64,000 bases of DNA. It comes from Brevibacterium picturae (lineage in GTDB: Bacteria > Actinomycetota > Actinomycetes > Actinomycetales > Brevibacteriaceae). This document shows, one piece after another, positions 1 to 8,387 of this stretch (the first letter of the stretch is position 1; every line of letters begins with the position of its first letter). The notes beneath the pieces were generated by a model, which was given only the letters and a program-made list of their open reading frames with translations, searched no databases and had not been told where the DNA came from. The stretch lies in NCBI RefSeq assembly GCF_900105045.1, contig NZ_LT629739.1, positions 1,488,001 to 1,552,000 of the forward strand. Direction: 5' to 3'. The position numbers and the translations under genes are program-made.

Positions 1-1968
1 CTGAAGCACCGCCTGATCGGCGCGATCGTGCTCACCGTCCCGGTGATCGCGATGGCGATGGTCCCCGCACTCCAGTTCACCTACTGGCAGTGGGCATCCC
101 TCGCCCTGGCCGCGCCAGTGATCGTGTGGGCCGCCTGGCCGTTCCACAAGGCCGCGTGGGTCAACCTCAAGCACGGCACGGCGACGATGGACACCCTCAT
201 CTCGATGGGCACGACCGCGGCGTTCCTATGGTCGCTCTACGCGTTGTTCCTCGGCACCGCCGGCACGCCAGGCATGACGCATCCCTTCGAGTTCACCATC
301 GCTCCGTCCGACGGCGCGGGCAACATCTACCTCGAGGCCGCGGCCGGGGTGACGATGTTCATCCTCGCCGGCCGCTACTTCGAGAAGCGCTCCAAGCGCC
401 AGGCCGGTGCCGCGCTGCGCGCCCTGCTCGAGCTCGGCGCGAAGGAAGTCGCGGTTCTGCGCGGCGGGGTCGAGGTGAAGATCCCGACCTCCGAGCTGGC
501 CGTCGGCGACGAGTTCGTCGTCCGCCCCGGCGAAAAGATCGCCACCGACGGCACGGTCGTGGCCGGGACGTCGGCCGTGGACGCGTCCATGCTCACCGGA
601 GAGTCCGTGCCGGTCGAGGTCGTCGCGGGCGACCCGGTCACCGGCGCGACCGTCAACGCCGGTGGACGGATCGCCGTGAAGGCGACCCGGGTCGGCTCCG
701 ACACCCAGCTGGCCCAGATGGCCAAACTCGTCGAGGACGCCCAGACCGGCAAGGCCGCCGTCCAGCGCCTGGCCGACAGGATCTCCGGCGTGTTCGTCCC
801 AATCGTCATCGCCATCTCGGTCATCGCCCTCGGCGCATGGCTGGGAGCCGGATTCCCCGCCTCCGCCGCCTTCACCGCCGCGGTCGCGGTCCTGGTCATC
901 GCCTGCCCCTGCGCCCTCGGCCTGGCCACTCCGACCGCACTGCTGGTCGGCACCGGCCGCGGCGCGCAGATGGGCGTGCTCATCAAAGGCCCCGAGGTCC
1001 TGGAGTCCACTCGCAAGGTCGACACGGTCGTCCTCGACAAGACCGGCACCGTGACCACCGGCAAGATGACCCTGGTCGATGTGGTGGTTGAGCCCGGTAC
1101 CGATCGTGCCGAGGTGCTCCGGCTGGCGGGCGCTCTGGAGGACGCCTCCGAGCACCCCATCGCCCAGGCCATTGCCAAGGGCGCAGTCCAGGAGGTCGGG
1201 CAGCTGCCCACCTCCGAGGATTTCGCCAACATCGAGGGCAAGGGCGTCCAGGGAGTCGTCGACGGCCGCGGCGTGCTCGTCGGCCGGGTGTCCCTGCTGG
1301 CCGACTGGTCCCAGCACCTCTCCCCCGATGTCGCCGCTGCCAAGGCCGCAGCCGAGGACGAGGGCAAGACCGTCGTCGCCGTCGGCTGGGACGGACAGGC
1401 CCGCGGCATCCTCGTCGTCGCCGACGCGGTCAAGCCCACCAGCGCCGAGGCGATCCAGGGCCTGAAGGGCCTGGGCCTCACGCCGGTTTTGCTCACTGGC
1501 GACAACGAGGCCGTGGCCCGGCGAATCGCCGCCGAGGTCGGCATCGAGGAGGTCGTCGCCGAGGTCCTGCCCAAGGACAAGGTCGACGTCGTCACACGCC
1601 TGCAGGAGAAGGGCAAGGTCGTGGCGATGGTCGGCGACGGCGTCAACGACGCCCCCGCTCTGGCGCAGGCCGACCTCGGCCTGGCGATGGGCACCGGCAC
1701 CGATGTCGCCATCGAGGCCTCCGACATCACCCTCGTCCGCGGGGATCTGCGGGCAGCGGTCGACGCGATCCGGCTTTCCCGCAAGACCCTGGGAACGATC
1801 AAGTCCAACCTGTTCTGGGCCTTCGCCTACAACGTCGCGGCCATCCCGGTCGCGGCGCTGGGCATGCTCAACCCCATGCTCGCAGGCGCGGCGATGGCGT
1901 TCTCCAGCGTCTTCGTCGTCGGCAACAGCCTCCGCCTGCGCGGGTTCCGCAGCGTCGCCAAGCAGTGA
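1..1968 (+). CDS. copA: Copper-translocating P-type ATPase (5' end cut by the window edge)
   Basis: P1B-type ATPase that exports Cu(I) across the cytoplasmic membrane. The reading frame is open from base 1, so the N-terminal metal-binding domain and first membrane helices lie outside the window. Visible in order: the actuator TGES loop (about 595-606), the transmembrane metal site CPC (about 904-912), the phosphorylated aspartate in DKTGT (1036-1050), the SEHP nucleotide-binding motif (about 1150) and the GDGVND hinge (about 1633-1650), then the last membrane helices. CPC plus HP places it in the copper/silver group. It is followed after 52 bp by a YHS protein and then by a lipoprotein behind a CsoR-like operator, which supports a copper role. 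No inactivating change is seen. Confidence 0.95.
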   Translation: MKHRLIGAIVLTVPVIAMAMVPALQFTYWQWASLALAAPVIVWAAWPFHKAAWVNLKHGTATMDTLISMGTTAAFLWSLYALFLGTAGTPGMTHPFEFTIAPSDGAGNIYLEAAAGVTMFILAGRYFEKRSKRQAGAALRALLELGAKEVAVLRGGVEVKIPTSELAVGDEFVVRPGEKIATDGTVVAGTSAVDASMLTGESVPVEVVAGDPVTGATVNAGGRIAVKATRVGSDTQLAQMAKLVEDAQTGKAAVQRLADRISGVFVPIVIAISVIALGAWLGAGFPASAAFTAAVAVLVIACPCALGLATPTALLVGTGRGAQMGVLIKGPEVLESTRKVDTVVLDKTGTVTTGKMTLVDVVVEPGTDRAEVLRLAGALEDASEHPIAQAIAKGAVQEVGQLPTSEDFANIEGKGVQGVVDGRGVLVGRVSLLADWSQHLSPDVAAAKAAAEDEGKTVVAVGWDGQARGILVVADAVKPTSAEAIQGLKGLGLTPVLLTGDNEAVARRIAAEVGIEEVVAEVLPKDKVDVVTRLQEKGKVVAMVGDGVNDAPALAQADLGLAMGTGTDVAIEASDITLVRGDLRAAVDAIRLSRKTLGTIKSNLFWAFAYNVAAIPVAALGMLNPMLAGAAMAFSSVFVVGNSLRLRGFRSVAKQ

Positions 1969-2020
1969 GGCCGCGGCACTCATCGCACCCACACGAAAAC
2001 ACGAAAGGTATGTACCGAGA

Positions 2021-2362
2021 ATGAACAACGAATCCCAGGCACCCGCCAGCTGCTGCAGCACCTCCCCTGCCCAGGCGGCATCCACCGCCGAGGCACCGGC
2101 CAGCGCCGGCTCCGGCTGCTGCGGCACGACCGGCGCGGAGCGCCCCGCCGTCGAGGCCGACGGCCGCGAAGACCTCCTCGCCGACGGCGGCCAGGACACC
2201 ACCACCTGCCCTGTCATGGTCGGCAACCCGGTCAGCAAGAAGGCGGCCGAGGCACAGGGCCTCTTCCGCGACTACGACGGGCAGCGCTATTGGCTCTGCT
2301 GCGCCGGCTGCGGACCGACTTTCGACTCCGACCCGGCCAAGTACGCAGCCAACATGGCCTGA
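2021..2362 (+). CDS. Cys-rich YHS-domain metal-binding protein
   Basis: 113-residue soluble protein. The N-terminal 60 residues are Ala/Ser-rich with two Cys-Cys pairs (SCCS, GCCG). The C-terminal half looks like a YHS domain: TCPVMVGNPV, then YWLCCAGC and a closing aromatic/Lys-Tyr segment. YHS domains in copper clusters bind metal, and the eight cysteines fit a copper-binding or chaperone role for the adjacent ATPase; that role is inferred. The ATG at 2021 is chosen because GAAAGG lies about 12 bases upstream and the frame above it only shadows copA. Likely co-transcribed with copA. Confidence 0.8.
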   Translation: MNNESQAPASCCSTSPAQAASTAEAPASAGSGCCGTTGAERPAVEADGREDLLADGGQDTTTCPVMVGNPVSKKAAEAQGLFRDYDGQRYWLCCAGCGPTFDSDPAKYAANMA

Positions 2363-2462
2363 CCCTTCGACGCGCCGGGGACTGCAACATTACTGCTGCG
2401 GTCTCCGCCGCCGGGTCGGAGCCACCGGCTCGCCGTGCAGGCCTATCGACCATTTGGCGAGG

Positions 2463-2477
2463 TACCCTATAGGGGTA
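2463..2477. promoter_or_regulatory. CsoR-like copper operator
   Basis: TACCCTATAGGGGTA is a G/C-tract pseudo-palindrome of the type bound by CsoR-family Cu(I) sensors. It lies 40 bp before the YdhK lipoprotein start and overlaps a possible -10 (TATAAG), so occupancy would block transcription until copper releases the repressor. No csoR gene is in the window; it may lie to the left. Confidence 0.7.
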
Positions 2478-2516
2478 TAAGGTTGGTCAGGTTAGACACA
2501 ATGGATAGGAGACCAT

Positions 2517-3107
2517 ATGCGAAAGCACCCCATGACGACCATCGCCGCAGGAGTGCTCGGCGGAGCGCTCGTGCTCACCGGCTGCAGCACCGGCGGAGAC
2601 CAGGACCAGGCGACGCCCTCGGAGACCAGCCAGGACCACGGCAGCAGCAGCTCGACCGGCAGCGACGACGGGATGGAGCACCCGATGGACGGAGGCCCCG
2701 CTCCCGCCGGTATCGAGAAAGCTGCGTCCCCTAAATACCCGATCGACACCGAGGTGACGCTCACCGCCGACCACATGGAGGGCATGGACGGAGCGAAGGC
2801 CACAATCGCCGGGGCCTACGACACGTACACATACGCGGTGAACTTCACCCCGACCACCGGCGGCGAGCCCGTCAAGGACCACAAGTGGGTCGTGCAGGAG
2901 GAGCTCAAGGACGCCGGGGACCAGCGCCTGGCCGACGGCACCGAGGTCACCCTGGAGGCCGAGCACATGAAGGGCATGAAGGGCGCGAAGGCCACCATCG
3001 CCTCCTCCACCGACCAGACCGTCTACATGGTCGACTACGAGGCCGACGGCATGACGATGACCAACCACAAGTGGGTCGTCGAGAGCGAGATCCAGCCGGC
3101 CTCCTGA
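2517..3107 (+). CDS. YdhK family (DUF1541) lipoprotein
   Basis: 196-residue secreted lipoprotein. A short signal peptide ends in the lipobox LTGC (Cys at about residue 23), followed by a Ser/Asp/Gln-rich linker. Two DUF1541 repeats follow (about residues 72-125 and 137-192), each with an HMxGM motif and a closing HKWVV. The Met/His content suggests extracytoplasmic copper binding. The start is set by AGGAGA at 2507-2512. The CsoR-like operator directly upstream makes copper induction likely. The family is often found in Gram-positive copper clusters; its biochemical role is not established. Confidence 0.88.
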   Translation: MRKHPMTTIAAGVLGGALVLTGCSTGGDQDQATPSETSQDHGSSSSTGSDDGMEHPMDGGPAPAGIEKAASPKYPIDTEVTLTADHMEGMDGAKATIAGAYDTYTYAVNFTPTTGGEPVKDHKWVVQEELKDAGDQRLADGTEVTLEAEHMKGMKGAKATIASSTDQTVYMVDYEADGMTMTNHKWVVESEIQPAS

Positions 3108-3145
3108 GCCGCTCAGCTTTCCGGTCCCCGTTACCTTTTAAGTAG

Positions 3146-3303
3146 CCCTACCATCCGTCAGGATAGAAGGGGTCGCTGGCCTGAGGATCCCGGCATGATT
3201 TAGTCCCCCAGTCACCATGATCAGGGGGGTGTAGTCACCGGGGTTCGAAGGCACCAGGGAAATCGCTGATAGGGGCCAGAACCACTGGCAGAACACATGC
3301 CTT
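3146..3303 (+). ncRNA. Probable IS110 bridge RNA
   Basis: Three consecutive hairpins can be paired by eye. The first is a 5' hairpin (CCCT 3146-3149 with AGGG 3168-3171; ATCC 3153-3156 with GGAT 3161-3164). The second has outer arms GATCCCGG 3186-3193 and CCGGGGTT 3238-3245 (with G-U pairs) and an inner stem of C's at 3205-3209 with G's at 3224-3228, leaving an internal loop on both sides. The third has outer arms AAGGCA 3248-3253 and TGCCTT 3298-3303 and inner stem GCCAG/CTGGC 3275-3289. One 5' hairpin followed by two internal-loop hairpins (target loop, then donor loop) is the architecture known for IS110 bridge RNAs. ATAGGGGC in the second loop (3269-3276) recurs at the right end (4734-4741), as a left donor guide should. 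Transcript ends are not known. Confidence 0.68.
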
Positions 3304-3401
3304 GAGCCCGACCGTAACGTGGATGCCGAACCTTGGAGCCACACCTAACATCACCGGCCAGCCCAACCACAACCAATATCCGATCACATGAGTCGAAGAA
3401 G

Positions 3402-4613
3402 ATGAGTGACATGATCACCAACCACGCTGACATCGACGTATTCATCGGCATCGATGTCGGCAAACACAACCACCACGCCGTCGCCCTCAACCGCGACGGA
3501 AAACAACTGTTGTCGAAGGCGCTGCCGCAGAACGAAACGAAACTGAAGGCCCTGATCACCCGACTGCGTAAGCACGGGCAGTTGCTCGTCGTCGTTGACC
3601 AGCCCGCCACGATCGGGGCCCTGCCGGTGGCGGTGGCTCAAGCCGAGGCAATCCCGGTTGCCTACCTGCCGGGGTTGGCGATGCGTCGCATCGCCGACTT
3701 ACACCCTGGTGAGGCGAAGACCGATGCCAGGGATGCCGCGATCATCGCCGAGGCCGCCCGGACCATGCCCCACACTCTGCGGGGCATCCGGATTGCCGAT
3801 GAGAACGTCGCCGAACTGTCGATGCTGTGCGGCTACGACGATGACCTGGCCAAGCAGGCCACGGCGACATCGAATCGGATCCGCGGCCTGCTGACCCAGA
3901 TCCACCCCGGATTAGAGACCGCCATCGGCCCGCACCTGGACCACCCAGCGATGCTGGCGCTATTGGCGAAGTACCCGACGCCCAAGGCCCTGCGGCACGC
4001 CGGCAAACACCGAGTCGAGACTCTCCTGCGCAAGCAGGCACCGCGGGCCTGGAAACGGTGGGCGGCAGCGATCTTCACCGCCTTAGACGGGCAGACGGTC
4101 GTGGTGTCGGGCACCGACGCGGCCGGGCTCGTGCTGCCGCAGTTGGCAACTTCATTGGCGAAGACACGCACGTCACGGGACGAAGTGCTGGTACGCATCG
4201 AACAGCTGGTCCAGGCGCATCCGCTTTTCGGGCTCCTGACGTCGATGCCGGCAGTCGGCGTCAGGACGACGGCGAGGATCCTGACCGAGGTGGTGGGTAA
4301 GGACTTCGAGTCTGCCGGACACCTGGCATCGTATGCCGGCCTGGCGCCGGTGACGTGGCGGTCGGGGACATCGATTCGGGGTGATCACTCGTCGCGGCGG
4401 GGTAACAAGATCCTCAAACGGGCCCTGTTTTTGTCGGCCTTCGCGGCGTTGAAGGACCCATTGTCGAGGGCGTATTACGACAAGAAGCGTGCCGAGCATA
4501 AGAAGCACAATCAGGCGTTGATCGCGTTGGCACGAAGGCGATGCAACGTGCTGTACGCGATGTTGCGCGATGGCACCTACTTCCACGCACCCGAGGTGGC
4601 CACCGCTGCCTGA
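3402..4613 (+). CDS. IS110 family transposase (DEDD recombinase)
   Basis: 403-residue transposase. The N-terminal RuvC-like DEDD domain begins at FIGIDVGKHNHH, with acidic residues also in AKTDARDAAIIAE. The C-terminal Transposase_20 domain contains the helix-hairpin-helix-like MPAVGVRTTARIL and the segment with GTSIRGDHSSRRGNK that supplies the catalytic serine region. Full length for the family and intact. The ATG at 3402 is preferred because GAAGAAG lies just upstream; an in-frame start at 3333 would run into the bridge-RNA leader. The enzyme would use the RNA from the left end to choose target and donor DNA. Confidence 0.93.
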   Translation: MSDMITNHADIDVFIGIDVGKHNHHAVALNRDGKQLLSKALPQNETKLKALITRLRKHGQLLVVVDQPATIGALPVAVAQAEAIPVAYLPGLAMRRIADLHPGEAKTDARDAAIIAEAARTMPHTLRGIRIADENVAELSMLCGYDDDLAKQATATSNRIRGLLTQIHPGLETAIGPHLDHPAMLALLAKYPTPKALRHAGKHRVETLLRKQAPRAWKRWAAAIFTALDGQTVVVSGTDAAGLVLPQLATSLAKTRTSRDEVLVRIEQLVQAHPLFGLLTSMPAVGVRTTARILTEVVGKDFESAGHLASYAGLAPVTWRSGTSIRGDHSSRRGNKILKRALFLSAFAALKDPLSRAYYDKKRAEHKKHNQALIALARRRCNVLYAMLRDGTYFHAPEVATAA

Positions 4614-4634
4614 ACCGTGTCGAAGCGAAGTGCC

Positions 4635-4668
4635 TGATCAGTCCGGGAGACAGTTCCCGGACAGATCA
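4635..4668 (+). terminator. Hairpin in the IS110 right end
   Basis: TGATCAGTCCGGGA (4635-4648) and TCCCGGACAGATCA (4655-4668) pair with one mismatch across a 6-base loop, 22 bp after the transposase stop. No T-run follows. It could end the transposase transcript or be a right-end structural element. Confidence 0.5.
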
Positions 4669-4741
4669 CCCCTGCCCCTCGACCCCGACCGAATATTCTA
4701 GAGAAACCTGACCTTTACCCCTTGACGAAAAACATAGGGGC

Positions 4742-5311
4742 ACCCCCCCCTGACCCGCGCGTCCGAAGCACTCTCGAGGGCCGCAACGGCCTCATTCGCA
4801 CAGTCGGCGTCCCAGGCATCCGGGATCGGGACGGCGACCGGTTGGAAGCCGGGATCCTCGTGGTAGTTGAGGTAAAGGGCAACGTCCTCTCCGCAGGGCA
4901 GATCTCGTCGAGGACGATGACCTCGAGGTCGAGACAGACCCTGTAGAGGTAGAACTGGCGGCCGTGGTTGGGCTGATCGCGCATCCGGCTGAGCATATTG
5001 TTGACCGCGGCCTCGTATGTGCCGACTTGGGGCGCGTTTGCCCGCTGCCGCGCGGCCCACGCAGTGACAAGTACGTCGCCGCCCATCCTCATGCGTGTCT
5101 CGGGCGTCAGGGCGGCTGCGGGATCGAAACCCTTCGTCGGCCAGTCTGGATGCGTGCTCGCGTGGCACCAGGAGAGCACCGCGACCCGGTCGTCGTCGAG
5201 CGCCGGGTCGTCGGGATCGACGGTCACCCGTGGCGCGTCCTCGTGCTCGCACGTCGCGATCGACGATTGAGTCACGTCGGTATTATGTTGACCGTCGAAT
5301 GATTTCGGCAT
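4742..5311 (-). pseudogene. Frameshifted and 3'-truncated gene of unknown function next to the IS
   Basis: From the ATG at 5309-5311 one frame reads a convincing protein for about 140 residues (for example GTYEAAVNNMLSRMRDQ, GRQFYLYRVCL, VIVLDEICPA). It then becomes Arg/Ser/Pro-rich nonsense, while the next frame continues sensibly with GEDVALYLNYHEDPGFQPVA and DAWDADCANEAVAALESAS. One missing base near 4893 (ICPA/GEDVALY) would restore a single protein. That frame then runs into the IS right end at about 4741, so the original C-terminus is lost. I do not recognise the family. A sequencing error could explain the frameshift but not the IS truncation. Confidence 0.6.
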
Positions 5312-5909
5312 TTTGGTTCAGCGGTATCGCGCGGCCGCTTCGTCGAATAGACCAAATGAAACAGCTCAGTCCGCTCTCCTACCCTGATGAGCAGAAGGGC
5401 TCACCATAAACAGCGAACTCGACTTTCCTGTGCGCGCCGAAAAAACTTTGGTGGCTCCCTGGCGATCTGAAGCGACGGGCCGACATCGTCACCGACTATG
5501 GCTTCGGCTTCTGTCACCACATGGCCGAACGATCTCCTGCCCTGCTCACTCGAACATTAGGCTATTGCCTCGTCACAACGTCCACTTGAGCCGTCGTCTT
5601 ATAAGCATTTAGCCGGATCGTTGGTCGCCATTCGCGACGTCGCGAAGCACTGAGAGACCTGCAGCAACGTCCGGATGACCCGCGCTGCCGTGTCCGTGCT
5701 GGTCCGTATCTGCCTCGAGGGAGCAGACCTGCCTGTGAGGGCACCGAGACTGGATGTGAGGCGGGGATCGGGACGATGCGCAGCAATAGGTAAACCGCAT
5801 CGTAGGCGATCAGGCTTTCTTGTTCCGAAAACGGCCCATTTGCATTTACAGGAACTGGTCAGGTTCGGCCCACGGGAACGTTCAGAGGGAACCGGCCTAC
5901 TGTCGTCGT
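5312..5909. other. 598 bp without a recognisable gene
   Basis: The stretch has mixed base composition, lower in GC around 5540-5620, with only short, poorly coded frames on either strand. The first 60 bases hold the promoter of the broken minus-strand gene. No RNA gene, repeat or domain remnant is recognised. It is probably decayed DNA of the accessory region. Confidence 0.4.
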
Positions 5910-6137
5910 ATGCCGATGTTGAGAGTTGAGATTGCTGCTACTGATCAGATCGAAGCCAAGCGCATTCAGTCCGTCTACCAACGTGGAGAAAGTGTTATCA
6001 AGCTTGATGACGAGGCCACTGACCAAGCGTGGAGAGCCGGGTACACACCAGTAGGTCGTCCTGCTTTCGTCGGCCTCACGAATGGTGAGCCACTGATGTA
6101 TCGATTCGACGTTCCCGTTGAAACGTCGGTTCGATAG
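5910..6137 (+). CDS. Small hypothetical protein (75 aa)
   Basis: The frame starts MPMLRVEIAATDQ and has balanced composition with alternating charged and hydrophobic residues and a plausible C-terminus (MYRFDVPVETSVR). It looks like a small soluble alpha/beta protein. I recognise no family and see no signal peptide or membrane segment. The ribosome site is weak (GAGGGA about 20 bases upstream), and a second ATG at 5916 could be used. It stands alone between the gene-poor stretch and the LysR gene, so the coding call is moderate. Confidence 0.45.
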   Translation: MPMLRVEIAATDQIEAKRIQSVYQRGESVIKLDDEATDQAWRAGYTPVGRPAFVGLTNGEPLMYRFDVPVETSVR

Positions 6138-6188
6138 CCCTGCGCCGACCGCCGAACTTCGAGCGTTGATATGGTCACTGACTACGGG

Positions 6189-7145
6189 TCAGGTGTCAGT
6201 GGGCATCGTGTCGTGTCTGACCGACCCGTGGGGTTGCAGGGCCTCGGAGCCTGTGGCGGAGTCGCGCAGGGCGGTGATGGCTGTGGCGATGCGCGGGTTG
6301 TCGTGGGATCCACGACGCAGGGCGAGCATAATCCGACGTCGTGGCATCTGGTCGCCGGTCAGGGGGATCTGGACCACCCTCGGGTGTAAGCCGGACATGG
6401 CGATCCGCGGGACGGCGGAGATGCCGAGACCGGCGGCGACCATGGCGGTGGTGGCGGTGAGTTCCTGGGCGAAATGCGCCACTCGCGGGGCGTACCCGAT
6501 GGCGCGAGTCGCGGCCAGCAGTTCGATGTAGGCGTCCTGGTGGGCGTGGCCAGAGATCCATTCCTCGTCTGCCGCGTCCTCCAAACTGACTCCGGTGCTG
6601 TGGGCGAACCGGTGATCTTCGGGCACAAGCAGATCGATCGGATCGTCAAGCAAACTGATCACCTCGACGTGGCTGTCGGCGACGTGACTGGTGGCCTCGT
6701 CCGCCACGAACAGCCCGAGATCGATGGTCCCGGATTCCAGTGCGGTCAGGGTCTCACTCGAGAAAACCTCCTTGATGACCGGTTGCAGCAGGCGATGATC
6801 TTTTCTCAACCGCACCACGGCCGGGGTCAGTAACGAGGAGATTGCCGTGGGGAACCCGCCGAGGGTGACCGGTCCGCAGAGTTGCCGGGCAGCAGCGGTG
6901 GTGTCGCTCAGCGCGGTCTCCCACTGCGCGTTGAGTGCGCGGGCGTGGGTGACCAGGCGCTGCCCGGCCGGTGTCAGCCTCACGCGGCGGCCGTGGCGTT
7001 CGAGCAGGTCGACGTCCAATTCGGCGGCGAGTTCCTTGAGCTGCTTCGAGACTCCCGACGGACTGCGGTAGAGCGCTTCGGCGGCAGCGGTGACGGTGCC
7101 GTACTCGCATACGGCGATCAGAAGGTTGAGCCGCGAATCAATCAT
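6189..7145 (-). CDS. LysR family transcriptional regulator
   Basis: 318-residue LysR-type regulator. The N-terminal winged HTH covers residues 1-60 (LIAVCEYGTVTAAAEALYRSPSG, then LERHGRRVRLTPAGQRL). The C-terminal periplasmic-binding-like effector domain starts near residue 90 and includes a conserved segment around AMVAAGLGISAVPR. It is divergent from the truncated MFS gene, the usual layout for a LysR protein controlling its neighbour. An exact 9-bp inverted repeat covers its start codon, suggesting autoregulation. The start MIDSRL is chosen because the HTH begins at once and the upstream frame crosses the operator. Since the MFS gene is broken, the regulator may have lost its target. Confidence 0.9.
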   Translation of the reverse strand: MIDSRLNLLIAVCEYGTVTAAAEALYRSPSGVSKQLKELAAELDVDLLERHGRRVRLTPAGQRLVTHARALNAQWETALSDTTAAARQLCGPVTLGGFPTAISSLLTPAVVRLRKDHRLLQPVIKEVFSSETLTALESGTIDLGLFVADEATSHVADSHVEVISLLDDPIDLLVPEDHRFAHSTGVSLEDAADEEWISGHAHQDAYIELLAATRAIGYAPRVAHFAQELTATTAMVAAGLGISAVPRIAMSGLHPRVVQIPLTGDQMPRRRIMLALRRGSHDNPRIATAITALRDSATGSEALQPHGSVRHDTMPTDT

Positions 7146-7163
7146 GCACTTATCGTGCATGAT
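7141..7163. promoter_or_regulatory. Palindromic operator over the lysR start codon
   Basis: ATCATGCAC, 5 bp, GTGCATGAT is a perfect 9-bp inverted repeat containing a T-N11-A core as expected for LysR proteins. It includes the lysR ATG (7143-7145) and lies about 80 bp before the MFS start. Confidence 0.7.
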
Positions 7164-7242
7164 TCTGGTGAAAAACGGAACCTGGACACGGGTGGTCGGT
7201 GCTTCCCAGACTGGAACCAGACACCCTGATCCCAACCTTCGA

Positions 7243-7947
7243 ATGGCACTGACGATGAATGATGCGAGACCCCCCACCCCCAACCGCACCCTGATTGGCG
7301 TCTTGGCAGTGTTCGGCACCGTGATGCTGGTCGGCGGCACGGACATGACCAAAGTGACCGTAGCCCTGCCAACACTGAACGACGCGCTGTCCCTGAGCAC
7401 CATGCAATCGCTGTGGGCTGCCGACATATACCCCCTGGCCGCCGGAGTTGTACTGATTCCCAGCGCAGTCGTGGCTGACCGCTACGGTCGCAAACGCATC
7501 TACCTCCTCGGCCTGGGCGTGGCGATCGTCAGCGCGATGCTCGCCGGACTCGCGCCGACTGGTGCGGTGCTGATCGCCGCGCGGATCGGGCAGGGCATCG
7601 GCTCGGCCCTGCTGATCGCCGGCACCGTCGCCATCATCCGAGTGACGTTTCCCGGGCTCCGCATGCGGGCCCTGGCCTACGGAGTCTGGACCGCTGGCTT
7701 CAGCACTGGCTCCGCCCTGGGCCCCCTGGTCGGCGGAGGGCTCGTGGACCTGGCGCAGTGGCAGTGGGTGTTCTGGATCAACGTGCCGATCCTGCTGGCG
7801 GCTCTCATCGCGGCCTGGAGGGTCCTGCCGGAGTCGACGAACCCGGCCCAACCTCGAACAACGTCTGGCCGCAGCGCTCCCACCGCCGAAGATTCACAGG
7901 CCTCGCAAGGTGCGCAGTTAGATAGACTGATCGCTCGAACTTCCTGA
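7243..7947 (+). pseudogene. Truncated MFS (DHA2-type) drug transporter, N-terminal half
   Basis: This encodes the first half of a 14-TM multidrug-type MFS exporter: helix 1 (LIGVLAVFGTVMLVGGTDMT), motif A-like DRYGRKRIYLLG between helices 2 and 3, RIGQGIGSALLIAGTVAI, and GSALGPLVGGGL of motif C. It reaches helix 6, then ends in a low-complexity tail and a stop at 7947, about 234 residues against roughly 450-500 for the family. A half transporter is not expected to work. Starts at 7243 or 7255 are both possible; neither has a strong ribosome site. Divergent from the LysR gene. Confidence 0.82.
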
Positions 7948-7969
7948 ACGACGATTGACTCAAACAGCA

Positions 7970-8000
7970 GGGACCACGACCATATGGTTGTGGTCCCTTT
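7970..8000 (+). terminator. Rho-independent terminator
   Basis: GGGACCAC (7970-7977) pairs with GTGGTCCC (7990-7997) around a nearly palindromic core ACCATATGGT, followed by TTT. It lies 22 bp after the truncated MFS stop. Confidence 0.75.
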
Positions 8001-8041
8001 GTCGTGCGCGGCCTACTCTGAGCAGACCGCGATGTGCACTT

Positions 8042-8065
8042 CGTGATGCATTTACGTGATGCATT
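8042..8065. repeat. 11-bp direct repeat containing TGCAT half-sites
   Basis: CGTGATGCATT occurs at 8042-8052 and again at 8055-8065. Between the copies TGCAT-N6-ATGCA forms an inverted repeat. It looks like a regulator binding site stranded between two truncated genes, and TGCA(T/C) half-sites also occur in the operator at 7141-7163. Confidence 0.5.
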
Positions 8066-8106
8066 AGAGGGCAGAATCGATGATAGTCCCTGTAGCTCTC
8101 GAAGAG

Positions 8107-8343
8107 CTAGATGGCGTTAAATACGCCTAGAACACGGGGCTCGGGAGTCAGAACCTGATTCTGAAGGGACTCGATTATCACGTGGCACCAATGGCAGGTG
8201 GAGTAGCCGATCGAGATCAGCAGGGGCACGTCACGACGGGCCGCCTCGGCGAGGTTGTCCTTCGTCCACATCCGCCAATCGACGGGATTGTCGGCATGGG
8301 CGCGCAGGTACGGGCTGGTGGACGACGCGAGTTCATTGGCCAT
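8107..8343 (-). pseudogene. N-terminal fragment of a DUF255 (YyaL/SSP411-type) thioredoxin-fold protein
   Basis: The 78-residue frame begins MANELASSTSPYL, ADNPVDWRMW and LLISIGYSTCHWCHV, which is the conserved start of DUF255 proteins including the CHWCHV motif. Family members exceed 600 residues. Similarity stops right after CHWCHV, and the last 25 residues look random. The rest of the gene is absent, so this is a remnant. It faces the truncated MFS gene tail to tail, which points to one deletion or rearrangement. Confidence 0.85.
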
Positions 8344-8387
8344 GGTCCCAGCGTCTCATCCGAAGGCCTCCGCTGAGAACCGGCGAC

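Larger units (their letters stand above)
3120..4745 (+). mobile_element. IS110 family insertion sequence (ends approximate)
   Basis: The element comprises a roughly 280 bp non-coding left end, a DEDD transposase and a roughly 130 bp right end. IS110 elements lack terminal inverted repeats, so the borders are estimates: the left after the lipoprotein stop at 3107, the right near ATAGGGGC at 4734-4741. A long non-coding left end is typical of the IS110 (not IS1111) subgroup, where it encodes the bridge RNA. The element sits between the copper genes and a broken minus-strand gene whose 3' end it appears to have replaced. Confidence 0.75.

Noticed and set aside
226..2238. Long open frame opposite copA (670 codons)
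   Set aside because: It mirrors copA in high-GC DNA, its composition is Gly/Asp/Ala-rich without any domain, and copA has every catalytic motif.
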